From: Cellulomonas soli | GTDB lineage: Bacteria > Actinomycetota > Actinomycetes > Actinomycetales > Cellulomonadaceae | Direction: 5' to 3' | DNA length: 64,000 bases | Assembly: GCF_013409305.1 (NCBI RefSeq) | Contig: NZ_JACBZJ010000001.1 | Span: forward strand, 3,162,001 to 3,226,000 | Shown: positions 47,457 through 56,332 of the stretch, piece after piece | Numbering within the stretch: the stretch's first letter is position 1 | How the letters are laid out: every line of letters starts with the position of its first letter | Program-made: the position numbers and the translations under genes | The notes under the pieces: model-generated | The model's input: the letters and a program-made list of their open reading frames with translations, nothing else | The model's database searches: none | What the model was told of the DNA's origin: nothing

Positions 47457-48292
47457 ACGGCGCAGCCCCGGGCCGGCCCTCCGCGTCGGGACCCCACCTG
47501 CCCGCGGACCTCGCCACGCAGCTGCACGCCCTCGGCGTCCGCCCCGGCGGGGTGCTCCTGGTGCACGCGAGCCTGCGCGCGATCGGCACGGTCGTCGGCG
47601 GCGCGCAGGGCGTGGTCCTCGCGCTCGAGGACGTGCTCGACCCCGCGGGCACCCTCGTGATGCCCAGCCAGTCGTGGCAGCTGTGCGACCCGCAGTACCT
47701 GGACGACCCGCAGGTCCCCGCCGACCGGCGCGACGAGGTACGTGACGCGTTGCCGGCCTACGACCCGGCGTGGACGCCGTCGCGCACCATGGGTGCGGTC
47801 GCCGAGGTGCTGCGCACCCAGCCCGGCACGCTGCGCTCCGGCCACCCGCACCGCTCGTTCGTGGCACGCGGGCCCGCTGCCGCCGATCTGCTGGCCCGGC
47901 ACGACCTGGACGACCCCGTCGGCGAGGGCTCCCCGCTGGCCCGTGTGCACGCGCTGGGCGGTCAGGTGCTGCTGCTGGGCGTCGGGTACGACAAGTGCAC
48001 CGCCCTGCACCTGGCCGAGGCCCGCTCCGGGCTGCCCGCCTCCCGGGTGCCCAACGGTGCGCCGATGCTGCTCGACGGACGCCGGACCTGGGTGCGCTTC
48101 GAGGAGCCCGTCGTCGACGACAGCGACTTCCTCGCGCTGGGCGAGGCCTTCGCCGCGACCCGTGGTGAACGCACCGGTCAGGTCGGGGGAGTCACGGCGC
48201 GGCTGGTCGAGGTGCGTGAGCTGGTGGGGTTCGCGGCCGCATGGTTCGCCCGGACGAGGACCGCGCACCTGCCGTCGGCCGTGGCCGGCTAG
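47453..48292 (+). CDS. AAC(3)-family aminoglycoside N-acetyltransferase-like protein
   Basis: 279 residues. Family motifs in order: GGVLLVHASLRAIGTV, LVMPSQSWQ, a P-x-x-x-x-M-G-x-V-A-E-x-L-R stretch, RSGHPHRSFVARG and LLLGVGYDKCTALHLAE, containing the His residues of the antibiotic_NAT fold. The family transfers acetyl from acetyl-CoA to the 3-amino group of aminoglycosides, but many chromosomal members have no proven resistance role. It is translationally coupled (GTGA) to the maltodextrin amylase gene, an unexpected partner. Acceptor unknown. Confidence 0.88.
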   Translation: MNGAAPGRPSASGPHLPADLATQLHALGVRPGGVLLVHASLRAIGTVVGGAQGVVLALEDVLDPAGTLVMPSQSWQLCDPQYLDDPQVPADRRDEVRDALPAYDPAWTPSRTMGAVAEVLRTQPGTLRSGHPHRSFVARGPAAADLLARHDLDDPVGEGSPLARVHALGGQVLLLGVGYDKCTALHLAEARSGLPASRVPNGAPMLLDGRRTWVRFEEPVVDDSDFLALGEAFAATRGERTGQVGGVTARLVEVRELVGFAAAWFARTRTAHLPSAVAG

Positions 48293-48302
48293 TCCGGCTC
48301 GT

Positions 48303-48308
48303 TAGTCT
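48303..48308 (+). promoter_or_regulatory. -10-like box TAGTCT before dgt
   Basis: Six bases before GTG 48315 with no ribosome site; a leaderless start is likely. Confidence 0.55.
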
Positions 48309-48314
48309 GGTCGC

Positions 48315-49601
48315 GTGACCGCCCTCGAGCAGACCCTCGCCGTCGACGGCTACGTCGACAGCGACCGGGAACGGTGGTTGCGTGAGGCGCCCAAGTCGAG
48401 CGAGCGCAGCGCCTTCGAGCGTGACCGCGCCCGCATCGTGCACTCCTCGGCGCTGCGCCGGCTCGGGGCCAAGACCCAGGTGCTCGGTCCCTCGTCCGAC
48501 GACTTCGTCCGGACCCGCCTGACGCACTCCCTCGAGGTCGCGCAGGTGGGCCGGGAGATCGGCAAGGCGCTGGGCTGCGACCCCGACGTCGTGGACACCG
48601 CGTGCCTCGCGCACGACCTCGGGCACCCGCCCTTCGGGCACAACGGCGAACGCGCGCTCGCCGAGCTCGCCAAGGACATCGGCGGGTTCGAGGGCAACGC
48701 GCAGACGCTGCGGCTGCTGACCCGGCTCGAGCCGAAGGTCGTCGACCGCGACGGACGATCGGTCGGGCTCAACCTCACGCGGGCCAGCCTGGACGCCTCG
48801 GTGAAGTACCCGTGGCGCTTCGGTCAGGGTCCGCTCAGCGCCGCCAGCGGGCGGCCCACCCACAAGTTCGGCGTGTACGAGGACGACCTGCCGGTCTTCA
48901 CCTGGCTGCGCGCCGACGCGCCCGTCGGACGCAAGTGCCTCGAGGCGCAGGCCATGGACCTGGCCGACGACATCTCGTACTCGGTGCACGACGTCGAGGA
49001 CGCCGTCGTCGGCGGGCGGTTCGACCTGTCGGTCCTGGGCCAGTCCGAGGAGCGCGACCGGGTCGTGGAGGCGGTGCAGACCTGGTACGGCGGCGCGGTA
49101 CCGCCCGAGGGCCTGCTGGAGGCGATGGACCGCCTCGTGGCCGCCGAGCTGTGGCGGCCCGGCTTCGACGGCTCGCGCGGGGCGCTCGCGATGCTCAAGG
49201 ACGCCACCAGCCAGCTGATCGGACGGTTCGCCAAGGCCGCCCAGCTGGCCACCCGGGAGCGCTACGGCCACGGTCCGCTGACCCGCTACGCCGCCGACCT
49301 GATCGTCCCGGTCGAGACCCTCGCCGAGATCCTCGTGCTCAAGGGCCTGGCCGTGGCCTACGTGATGGCACCCCGCGAGCTCGAGCCGCTGTACCACCGG
49401 CAGCGCGAGGTGCTCGCCGACCTGGTCGAGGTGCTCAGTGAGCGCGCGCCGACCGCCCTCGAGCCGCCGTTCGCCGCCGACTGGGTGGCCGCCGCAGACG
49501 ACGCGGCACGGCTGCGCGTCGTGATCGACCAGGTGGCCTCGATGACCGACGTCTCGGCCGCGGCGACGCACGCCCAGCTGGTCCGGCCGCCCCGGCGCTG
49601 A
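48315..49601 (+). CDS. dgt: Deoxyguanosinetriphosphate triphosphohydrolase-like protein
   Basis: 428 residues. The HD superfamily is clear: RTRLTHSLEVAQVGREIG (metal His), CLAHDLGHPPFGHNGERAL (HD pair) and LADDISYSVHDVEDAV (second Asp). The N terminus (SERSAFERDRARIVHSSALRRLGAKTQV) is typical of type 2 dGTPase-like proteins. It hydrolyses dNTPs to deoxynucleoside and triphosphate. It lies directly before dnaG, a conserved actinobacterial order linking dNTP control and primase. Confidence 0.95.
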   Translation: MTALEQTLAVDGYVDSDRERWLREAPKSSERSAFERDRARIVHSSALRRLGAKTQVLGPSSDDFVRTRLTHSLEVAQVGREIGKALGCDPDVVDTACLAHDLGHPPFGHNGERALAELAKDIGGFEGNAQTLRLLTRLEPKVVDRDGRSVGLNLTRASLDASVKYPWRFGQGPLSAASGRPTHKFGVYEDDLPVFTWLRADAPVGRKCLEAQAMDLADDISYSVHDVEDAVVGGRFDLSVLGQSEERDRVVEAVQTWYGGAVPPEGLLEAMDRLVAAELWRPGFDGSRGALAMLKDATSQLIGRFAKAAQLATRERYGHGPLTRYAADLIVPVETLAEILVLKGLAVAYVMAPRELEPLYHRQREVLADLVEVLSERAPTALEPPFAADWVAAADDAARLRVVIDQVASMTDVSAAATHAQLVRPPRR

Positions 49602-49605
49602 CGCC

Positions 49606-49611
49606 TAGACT
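49606..49611 (+). promoter_or_regulatory. -10-like box TAGACT before dnaG
   Basis: Six bases before GTG 49618 and five bases after the dgt stop, consistent with a leaderless dnaG transcript of its own. Confidence 0.55.
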
Positions 49612-49617
49612 TCGCCC

Positions 49618-51609
49618 GTGGCAGGTCGGATCCGTCGGGAGGACGTCGAGGCGGTCCGCGAGCGTGCCCACATCGAGGAGATCGTCGGCGCGCACGTCTC
49701 GCTGCGACCGGCCGGCGTCGGCTCGATGAAGGGCCTGTGCCCCTTCCACGACGAACGATCCCCCTCGTTCCACGTGCGCCCGCAGGTCGGCCGCTACCAC
49801 TGCTTCGGCTGCGGCGAGGGCGGCGACGTCATCGCGTTCGTGCAGAAGGTCGACGGCCTGGCCTTCCAGGAGGCGGTCGAGTACCTGGCCGGACGGGTCG
49901 GCCTGCAGCTGCGGTACGAGGAGGGTGGTGCCCCGCGCCCCGGGGAGGAGCCCGGCAAGCGTCGGCGCCTGCTCGACGCGCACCGCGTCGCCGAGGAGTT
50001 CTACCGCGAGCAGCTCACCTCGGCCGGAGCCGCTGCCGGGCGGGCGTTCCTCGCCGAGCGGGGGTTCGACCGGTCCGCCGCCGACCAGTTCGGGGTCGGC
50101 TTCGCGCCGCAGGGCTGGGACGGGCTGCTGCGCCACCTGCGCGGGCGGGGCTTCACCGAGGCCGAGCTGACCGCGTCGGGACTGGTCAGCCAGGGTGGGC
50201 GAGGCATCTACGACCGGTTCCGCGGCCGTCTCGTGTGGCCGATCCGTGAGGTCACGGGCGACACCGTCGGCTTCGGGGCGCGCAAGCTGTTCGAGGAGGA
50301 CCAGGGCCCCAAGTACCTCAACACCCCCGAGACGCCGCTGTACCGCAAGTCGCAGGTGCTCTACGGCATCGACCTGGCCAAGCGCGAGATCGCCAAGGAC
50401 AAGCGCGTCGTCGTCGTCGAGGGGTACACCGACGTCATGGCGATGCACCTGTCCGGTGTCGGGGGTGCGGTCGCCACCTGCGGGACGGCCTTCGGCTCGG
50501 ACCACGCGCGCATCGTGCGACGGCTCGTGGGCGACTCCGGGTCGTCCGGCGGCGTCCAGCTCGCCTCGGGGACGTCGCTCGGCGGGGAGATCATCTTCAC
50601 GTTCGACGGCGACGCCGCAGGTCAGAAGGCCGCGCTGCGGGCGTTCGGCGAGGACCAGGCGTTCTCCGCGCAGACGTTCGTCGCGGTCGAGGCCTCGGGC
50701 ATGGACCCGTGCGAGCTGCGCCAGGCCAAGGGGCCCGACGCGGTGCGCGCGCTGGTCGCGCACCGTCAGCCGCTGTACGAGTTCGTCATCCGCTCGACGC
50801 TCGCGGCGTTCGACCTCGGCACCGCCGAGGGCAGGGTCGCCGCGCTGCGCGCGGCCGCACCGGTCGTCGCCGGGATCCGTGACGCGGCGCTGCGGCCCGA
50901 GTACACGCGTCTGCTCGCCGGGTGGCTCGGCATGGACGACCAGTCGGCCGTCCGGCAGGCGGTGCAGGGCGCGGGCCGTCAGGCCGGCCGCGATCCCCGG
51001 GGCGGGCAGCACGCCGACCGCGGTCGCGACCCGCGCGGCGGTCGGCCGGACCAGGCGGGCGGCGCCCGTGACCAGGGCGAGCACGCCGGGCCGCCGGTCG
51101 CCCGCATGCCCGTGCCCGACCGCCGTGACCCCGTCGCGCAGGTCGAGCGGACCGCGCTCGAGGTCGTGCTGCAGCACCCCGCCCTTGTCCCCGAGGAGTT
51201 CGACGACCTCGCCGCCGACGCGTTCGCCGCCCCGGCCTACCGGGCCGTGCACGAGGCCGTGCGTGCCGCCGGAGGGCTCGCCACGGCCCGCGCGGCGGTG
51301 CAGGGCGCCGGCGGGTCGGCCACCGGTTGGGTCGGGCAGGTGATCGAGCAGGCCGCTGCACCGGTGCAACCGCTGGTCACCGAGCTCGCGGTCGCCCCGT
51401 TGCCCGAGGACCGCCCCGACCAGGTCGGCGACTACGTGCGCGGGGTCGTCCTGCGCCTGGTCGAGATCGGGTACACCCGGCACATCGCCGAGCTGCGCGG
51501 GCGGCTGCAGCGGATGGACGCGACCGCTGACCCGGCGGGGTACCAGGCGGCGTTCGCCGAGCTCGTCGCGGTCGAGGGGCGTCGCCGCACGCTGCGCGAG
51601 AGCGCCTGA
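49618..51609 (+). CDS. dnaG: DNA primase DnaG
   Basis: 663 residues. CHC2 zinc domain with Cys41, His44, Cys62 and Cys65, then the TOPRIM core (VVVVEGYTDVMAMH with catalytic Glu, FTFDGDAAGQKA with the Asp pair). A Gly/Arg-rich flexible linker (about 450-500) precedes the C-terminal helicase-binding domain. Compared with usual primases, the segment between RRLVGD and GEIIFTFDGD holds about a dozen extra Gly/Ser residues. It makes RNA primers at the replication fork. Confidence 0.97.
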   Translation: MAGRIRREDVEAVRERAHIEEIVGAHVSLRPAGVGSMKGLCPFHDERSPSFHVRPQVGRYHCFGCGEGGDVIAFVQKVDGLAFQEAVEYLAGRVGLQLRYEEGGAPRPGEEPGKRRRLLDAHRVAEEFYREQLTSAGAAAGRAFLAERGFDRSAADQFGVGFAPQGWDGLLRHLRGRGFTEAELTASGLVSQGGRGIYDRFRGRLVWPIREVTGDTVGFGARKLFEEDQGPKYLNTPETPLYRKSQVLYGIDLAKREIAKDKRVVVVEGYTDVMAMHLSGVGGAVATCGTAFGSDHARIVRRLVGDSGSSGGVQLASGTSLGGEIIFTFDGDAAGQKAALRAFGEDQAFSAQTFVAVEASGMDPCELRQAKGPDAVRALVAHRQPLYEFVIRSTLAAFDLGTAEGRVAALRAAAPVVAGIRDAALRPEYTRLLAGWLGMDDQSAVRQAVQGAGRQAGRDPRGGQHADRGRDPRGGRPDQAGGARDQGEHAGPPVARMPVPDRRDPVAQVERTALEVVLQHPALVPEEFDDLAADAFAAPAYRAVHEAVRAAGGLATARAAVQGAGGSATGWVGQVIEQAAAPVQPLVTELAVAPLPEDRPDQVGDYVRGVVLRLVEIGYTRHIAELRGRLQRMDATADPAGYQAAFAELVAVEGRRRTLRESA

Positions 51610-51655
51610 CCCCTCGGTGCGAAGGGGCCCGACCTCCCGGCTCCCCTCAGCACCC

Positions 51656-52453
51656 TCAGCGCAGGACGACCGGCTCGGTCCCGTCGTCGGCGATCGTGCC
51701 GCCGTGCACGGCGGCGGTCACGGTCATCGACCGCAGCGTCACCTGACCGCCGTAGTAGGACAGGAACGCCGTGTCGGTCGCGTCGCGGCCCGTGCCGATC
51801 CGCAGCATCGACCCGCGCGGGGCCAACCCGGTCGCGTCGACCACGTGCCACGCGCCGTCGACCCACGCCTCGGCGACGGCGTGGAAGTCCATCGGCTTGA
51901 GCCCGGGCGCGTACACGGAGGCCAGGCGGGCCGGGGTGTCGTTGGCCCGCAGCAGCGCGACGACCAGGTGCGCGAAGTCGCGGCACACGCCCCGGCGCTT
52001 GAGCAGGGTGTCGGACGCGCCGTCGGTGGGCAGGCTGGCCCCCGACAGGTAGGTCACGTGGCGGCGGACCCAGCCGACGACCGCGTCCAGCAGCGGCTGA
52101 CCACGCAGGCCGGCGAACTCGTCGCGGGCGAACGCGAGCAGACGGTCGGAGTCGACGTAGCGGCTCGGGCGCCGGTACTCCACGAGGTCCTCGTCCTCGA
52201 CCGGCGGCAGGTCGGCCTGACCGACGACCGTCGCCTGGTAGTCGACCACGAGCCGGCCCACCGGAGCCATCACCCGGTGCAGGCGCGAACCGGTGCGTCC
52301 CTTGATCTCCACGAGCTCCAGCGGGCCGTCCTCGTGCCGCACGGTGAGCAGCTCGGAGCGGTCGTGCGCACCGTCGGCGACGGCGATCTGCAGCAGCATC
52401 TCGAGGGGGGCGTGGACGTCCATCGACAGGTGCGAGGAGACGATGCGCTGCAC
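51656..52453 (-). CDS. Transglutaminase-like cysteine protease/amidase family protein (intact)
   Basis: 265 residues from GTG 52453, which follows GAAAGGAC. An N-terminal beta domain (about 1-100) precedes a transglutaminase core with an intact triad: Cys157 (RGVCRDFAHL), His191 (DFHAVAEAW) and Asp206 (VVDATG). No signal peptide or membrane helix is seen, so it is cytoplasmic. This two-domain form is common in actinobacteria and of unsettled substrate, probably an amide hydrolase or ligase. It contrasts with the disabled TgpA-like protein at 15414. It converges on dnaG with a 46-base gap. Confidence 0.85.
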   Translation of the reverse strand: MQRIVSSHLSMDVHAPLEMLLQIAVADGAHDRSELLTVRHEDGPLELVEIKGRTGSRLHRVMAPVGRLVVDYQATVVGQADLPPVEDEDLVEYRRPSRYVDSDRLLAFARDEFAGLRGQPLLDAVVGWVRRHVTYLSGASLPTDGASDTLLKRRGVCRDFAHLVVALLRANDTPARLASVYAPGLKPMDFHAVAEAWVDGAWHVVDATGLAPRGSMLRIGTGRDATDTAFLSYYGGQVTLRSMTVTAAVHGGTIADDGTEPVVLR

Positions 52454-52636
52454 GGCAGGGGTCCTTTCACGGCGGTGCGCCACGAGGGGAGAGGTGCCGT
52501 CGAGCCCGACGCGCAGCGCAAGTGTGAGGCCTGCCGGTCCGGGAGTAAAGCGTCCCGGATCGGGCATCTCCCCGCGCAGGTCGCAGGGGTGTTCGCGCGG
52601 TTCGTCGGCCCTCGTCGAGCGGTGCCCGCGGGTCGT

Positions 52637-54133
52637 TCAGCGGCGGCTCTGCGGTGCTCCGTGCTCGCTCGCGTCGGGGCACCGCAGCGGCGCTCCGTCC
52701 TCGTCGACGGCCTCGTCTCCGTCCTCGATCGCGCGTGCGGCGACGGGGGTCGGCTCGCGGGGGCCGTGCGGTGCCGGGACGTCGAGCAGGGGGCGCAACC
52801 GCTCCTCCTCGAGCATCCACCGGCGCTCGTGCAGGTAGGCCCACGTCAGCGGGATCATCGCGGCGACCCAGGCGAGCGGCCCCGCGAGGCTCACACCGAG
52901 GAACCCCAGGGGCCCGGTCAGCAGCAGCGCGGCGGCGACCCGGGTGACGAGCTCCATGATGCCGGCGACCGTCGGGACGACCGTGCGGCCCAGACCTTGC
53001 AGCGCACCCCGGATCGCGAACAGCAGCCCGAGCACGACGTAGAGGATGCCGTTGCTGACCAGGTAGACCTGGGCCAGGTCGACGACGTGCTCCTGGCCCT
53101 GGCCCACGAACATCCGGACCAGCCAGGGGCCGCAGGAGATCGTCACGGCGGCGATCGCCAGGCTGAAGCCGGCGGTGATGAGGCACGTCTGGCGCACGCC
53201 GAGGCGGATCCGGGCGTGCAGCGCCGCGCCGTGGTTCTGCGCGGCGAACGTGGCCAGCGCGAGCCCGAAGGAGGACATGGGGGCGATCGCGAGCGCGTCG
53301 ACCCGCTGGGCGGCCGTGAACGCCGCCACGGCCTGCGCGCCGAGCCCGTTGATCGCGTACTGCAGGACGAGGGTGCCGATCGCGATGATCGAGGTCTGGA
53401 ACCCCATGGGCAGCCCGAGCCGCAGCTGGTCGACGAGGTCGGCGCGGGTGATCCGCCAGTCCTCGCGGGTCAGGCGCAGGATCGGCATCCGGGTGCGCAC
53501 GAGCCACAGGCACGCGACGACGGAGACGACCTGGGACAGGACGGTGGCCAGCGCGGCGCCGCCCACACCCATGTGCAGGCCGCGGATCAGGGCGAAGACC
53601 AGCACGACGTTGAGCCCGCAGGAGACCACGAGGAACACCAGCGGGGTGCGGCTGTCGCCGAGCGCCCGGATCGTGCTGGACAGGAAGTTGAACGAGATGG
53701 TCGCGGCGGTGCCCCAGAACGTCACGACGATGAACACCGTGGCGTCGTCGAGGATCTCCGGCGGCGTGTGCATGAGCTCGAGCAGCGGACGTGCGGCCGG
53801 GACGGCCACGGCGGTGAGCACCACGGCGAAGGCGGCGGTGAGCACGGCGCCGGCCGCGACGCTGCGCCGCACGGCAGGGGCGTCGCCGGCGCCGAAGGCG
53901 TGCGCGGTGGGGATGGCCAGGCCGGACGTGAGCCCCCAGGCGAAGCCGAGCATGAGGAACGAGAGCCCGCCGGTCGCGCCGACGGCGGCGAGCGCGTCGA
54001 CGCCGATGGTCCGGCCGACGACGAACGCGTCGGCGAACCCGTAGAGCTGTTGGACGACGTTGCCGATCAGCAGCGGCACGGCGAAGACGAGGATGAGGCG
54101 GGCAGGGCGACCGGTGGTGAGGTTGGTGGTCAC
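52637..54133 (-). CDS. MATE-family multidrug exporter
   Basis: 498 residues with twelve hydrophobic helices. It starts MTTNLTTGRPARLILVFAVPLLIGNVVQQLYGFADAFVVGR, the DinF/NorM-type MATE beginning, and has repeated six-helix halves. A charged, Pro-rich tail of about 50 residues follows the last helix. The family exports cationic drugs against Na+ or H+. GTG 54133 matches the conserved start. The 183 bases between its end and the transglutaminase start show no recognised element except the latter's ribosome site. It is divergent from the SulP gene. Confidence 0.92.
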   Translation of the reverse strand: MTTNLTTGRPARLILVFAVPLLIGNVVQQLYGFADAFVVGRTIGVDALAAVGATGGLSFLMLGFAWGLTSGLAIPTAHAFGAGDAPAVRRSVAAGAVLTAAFAVVLTAVAVPAARPLLELMHTPPEILDDATVFIVVTFWGTAATISFNFLSSTIRALGDSRTPLVFLVVSCGLNVVLVFALIRGLHMGVGGAALATVLSQVVSVVACLWLVRTRMPILRLTREDWRITRADLVDQLRLGLPMGFQTSIIAIGTLVLQYAINGLGAQAVAAFTAAQRVDALAIAPMSSFGLALATFAAQNHGAALHARIRLGVRQTCLITAGFSLAIAAVTISCGPWLVRMFVGQGQEHVVDLAQVYLVSNGILYVVLGLLFAIRGALQGLGRTVVPTVAGIMELVTRVAAALLLTGPLGFLGVSLAGPLAWVAAMIPLTWAYLHERRWMLEEERLRPLLDVPAPHGPREPTPVAARAIEDGDEAVDEDGAPLRCPDASEHGAPQSRR

Positions 54134-54180
54134 GAGGGGGGCTCCGGGAGCGACGGTGCTGGGGCGCCTGGGTGGTGTGG

Positions 54181-54250
54181 CTCAGGTGCAGGGCAGGGCA
54201 GGTGCAGGGCGGGTGCGGGGCAGGTGCGGGCAAGGCAGGTGGGACGGAGG
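54181..54250 (+). repeat. G-rich degenerate tandem repeat (GCAGGTGCAGGG-like)
   Basis: About five imperfect 12-14 base units of GCAGGTGCAGGGC type, with G-runs GGG, GGG, GGG, GGG, GGGG spaced closely enough for a G-quadruplex on the plus strand. It lies in the MATE 5' region. The 414-base gap 54134-54547 holds this repeat, a palindrome, and candidate promoters for both flanking genes, but no gene. Confidence 0.7.
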
Positions 54251-54307
54251 GGGGTGGTGCAGGACTGCCCTCGGGGCGGTGGTGCCGTCGGTCCGCGGAA
54301 CAGGGGC

Positions 54308-54319
54308 CGAATCGATTCG
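54308..54319. promoter_or_regulatory. 12-bp palindrome CGAATCGATTCG upstream of the MATE gene
   Basis: A perfect palindrome about 175 bases before the MATE start and 15 bases before TAACAT (minus-strand -10 candidate, 54336-54331). It is a possible operator for either divergent gene. Confidence 0.4.
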
Positions 54320-54547
54320 ACCACGATCATGTTAGCGCTCACCGGACAGTGCGTCAGCAGTGATTCCGGCGCGCGGCGCGTCGGCGTGTCGATGGTTGCG
54401 CCGCGCGGTCGGACCGTCGACAGGCGCTCCGCCCGGGGGCGCCCGTACAGTCCGAGGTGGGCCGCTCGCACCGCGGCGTGCCGCCTCACCGGTGCTCGTG
54501 CGAGCGGGGCAGTAGGCGCCCGGGTGACCGGAGGACGGAGCGTCGCC

Positions 54548-56332
54548 GTGCTGACGACGGGGTCGGCGTACGAGGTGCGATGGCTGCGTTCCGACGTGCT
54601 CGCCGGGCTGACCGTGACCGCCCTGCTCATCCCGGAGGGCATGGCCTACGCCCAGCTGGCCGGCGTCCCGCCGCAGGCCGCGTTCTACGCCGCACCCGCC
54701 GCGCTCCTCCTCTACGCCGTGCTCGGCACCTCGCGCCAGCTCGTCGTCGCCGTGTCCTCGGCGGTCGCCATCACCTCGGCCGCGCTCATCGGCGAGCTCG
54801 CGCCGCAGGGCACCGCGCAGTACGTCGCGCTCACCGCGGCGCTCGCGGTGCTGGCCGGTCTGGTCTCGATGGCCGCCGGGTTCGCGCGCCTCGGGCGGAT
54901 GGCCCGGTTCTTCTCCCCGTCGGTGCTGCTCGGCTTCGTGTTCGGCCTCGCCCTCATCATCAGCGCCCGCCAGCTGCCCCACCTGCTCGGCATCGAGGTG
55001 CAGCAGGACAAGTTCTTCCCGCTGGTGTGGGCCTCGCTGCAGGCGCTGCCGGACGTCCACCTGCCCACGCTCGTCCTCGGGTTGCTGTGCATCGCGGCGA
55101 TGATGGCGCTCGAGCGGCTCGTGCCGAGGGTCCCCGCCGCGCTCGCGGTGCTGGTCGGTGCCCTGATCTTCTCGGCCCTGCGCGACCTGCCCGCGCACGG
55201 CGTCGCGGTGGTCGGACCGCTGCCCGCCGGCCTGGCCGCACCGCAGCTCCCGGGGGTCGGGTGGGACGCCCTCCCGCAGCTGGCGACCGGGGCGCTCGGC
55301 ATCGCGCTGCTCGTCTTCGCCGAGGCCGTCGGGCCCGGACAGGCGCTCGCCAAGGAGCACGGCTACCAGATCGACACCGACCGCGAGCTGGTCGCCATCG
55401 GGGCCGCGAACGTCGGTGCCGGGCTGTTCCAGGGCTTCTCGATCGGCGCGAGCCTGTCGAAGTCGGCCGCCAACGACGAGGCGGGGGCGCGCACGTCCTG
55501 GTCCCTCGTCGTGGCCGCAGCGGCCACCGCGCTCGTCGCCCTCTTCCTGACGCCGCTGTTCCGTGACCTGCCGGAGGCCGCGCTCGGGGCGATCGTGGTC
55601 GTCGCGGTCTCCGGGATGGAACGCCCCGGTCCGCTGCGCCGGCTGTGGCGGCTGCGCCGCGCCGACTTCGTGCTGGCCCTGGTGGCGCTGCTCGGAGTGC
55701 TGCTGCTCGACATCCTCGTCGGGCTGACGATCGCCGTGGTCGCCTCGCTGGCCGTGGTCGTCTGGCGGGCGAGCCAGGCGCGGGTCGACGTCGTGGGGGA
55801 GCGGCCCGACGCGACGCGGCGGCCCGACGAGCCCCCGGCGCCCCCCGGGATGCTCCTGGTCCGGCCGCAGGAGCAGCTGTTCTTCGCGAACGCCGCCGAC
55901 ATCCGCGACGAGGTCCTGGCCGCGCTGCACGACGACCTGGACCCCCCGGAGGTCGTCCTCGTGGACCTCGGCCTGACCCCCGACCTCGACGTGCCCGCGC
56001 TCGACGTGCTCGCCGAGCTGCGCGACCGCGTGGCGCGCGGGGGCTGCCGGATGTGGCTGGCCTCGAGCGTCGACGAGGTGCGTGCGCGGCTCGAACGGGC
56101 GGGGCTGACGGGCGCCGGCCAGACGTTCCTGTTCCACGACGCGACCGAGGCCGTGCTCGCGCACCTGTCGTTGCGCTCGACGGCGGACGCGGCAGGGGCC
56201 CGCCAGTCGGTGTTCGGCCAGCTGCTGGCCGACATCCAGGAGTGGCGGCAGGCGCCCGGGCTCGACGAGCGAGGCCGGGCCTCCCTCGACGCGCTCGCGG
56301 CGCAGGTGCGCTCGGAGATGGAGACGCCGTGA
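54548..56332 (+). CDS. SulP-family anion permease with STAS domain
   Basis: 594 residues. The SulP N-terminal region (DVLAGLTVTALLIPEGMAYAQLAGVPPQAAFYAA) is clear, followed by about twelve hydrophobic helices and the EHGYQIDTDRELVAIGAANVGAGLFQGFSIGASLSKSA signature. A cytoplasmic STAS domain covers about 440-550. Substrates in this family include sulfate, bicarbonate and dicarboxylates; this one is not determined. GTG 54548 follows GGAGGACGGAG; TACAGT at 54446 is a promoter candidate. The last bases overlap the next gene by GTGA. Confidence 0.9.
   Translation: MLTTGSAYEVRWLRSDVLAGLTVTALLIPEGMAYAQLAGVPPQAAFYAAPAALLLYAVLGTSRQLVVAVSSAVAITSAALIGELAPQGTAQYVALTAALAVLAGLVSMAAGFARLGRMARFFSPSVLLGFVFGLALIISARQLPHLLGIEVQQDKFFPLVWASLQALPDVHLPTLVLGLLCIAAMMALERLVPRVPAALAVLVGALIFSALRDLPAHGVAVVGPLPAGLAAPQLPGVGWDALPQLATGALGIALLVFAEAVGPGQALAKEHGYQIDTDRELVAIGAANVGAGLFQGFSIGASLSKSAANDEAGARTSWSLVVAAAATALVALFLTPLFRDLPEAALGAIVVVAVSGMERPGPLRRLWRLRRADFVLALVALLGVLLLDILVGLTIAVVASLAVVVWRASQARVDVVGERPDATRRPDEPPAPPGMLLVRPQEQLFFANAADIRDEVLAALHDDLDPPEVVLVDLGLTPDLDVPALDVLAELRDRVARGGCRMWLASSVDEVRARLERAGLTGAGQTFLFHDATEAVLAHLSLRSTADAAGARQSVFGQLLADIQEWRQAPGLDERGRASLDALAAQVRSEMETP

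Noticed and set aside
51617..54547. Long plus-strand frame leading into the SulP gene
   Set aside because: The part before about 54500 is antisense to the transglutaminase and MATE genes and has no recognisable domain; only the SulP portion is real.
54457..55566. GTG five bases after TACAGT opening a 369-codon frame
   Set aside because: It is out of frame with the SulP protein and reads as Arg-rich shadow; TACAGT may still be the SulP promoter.
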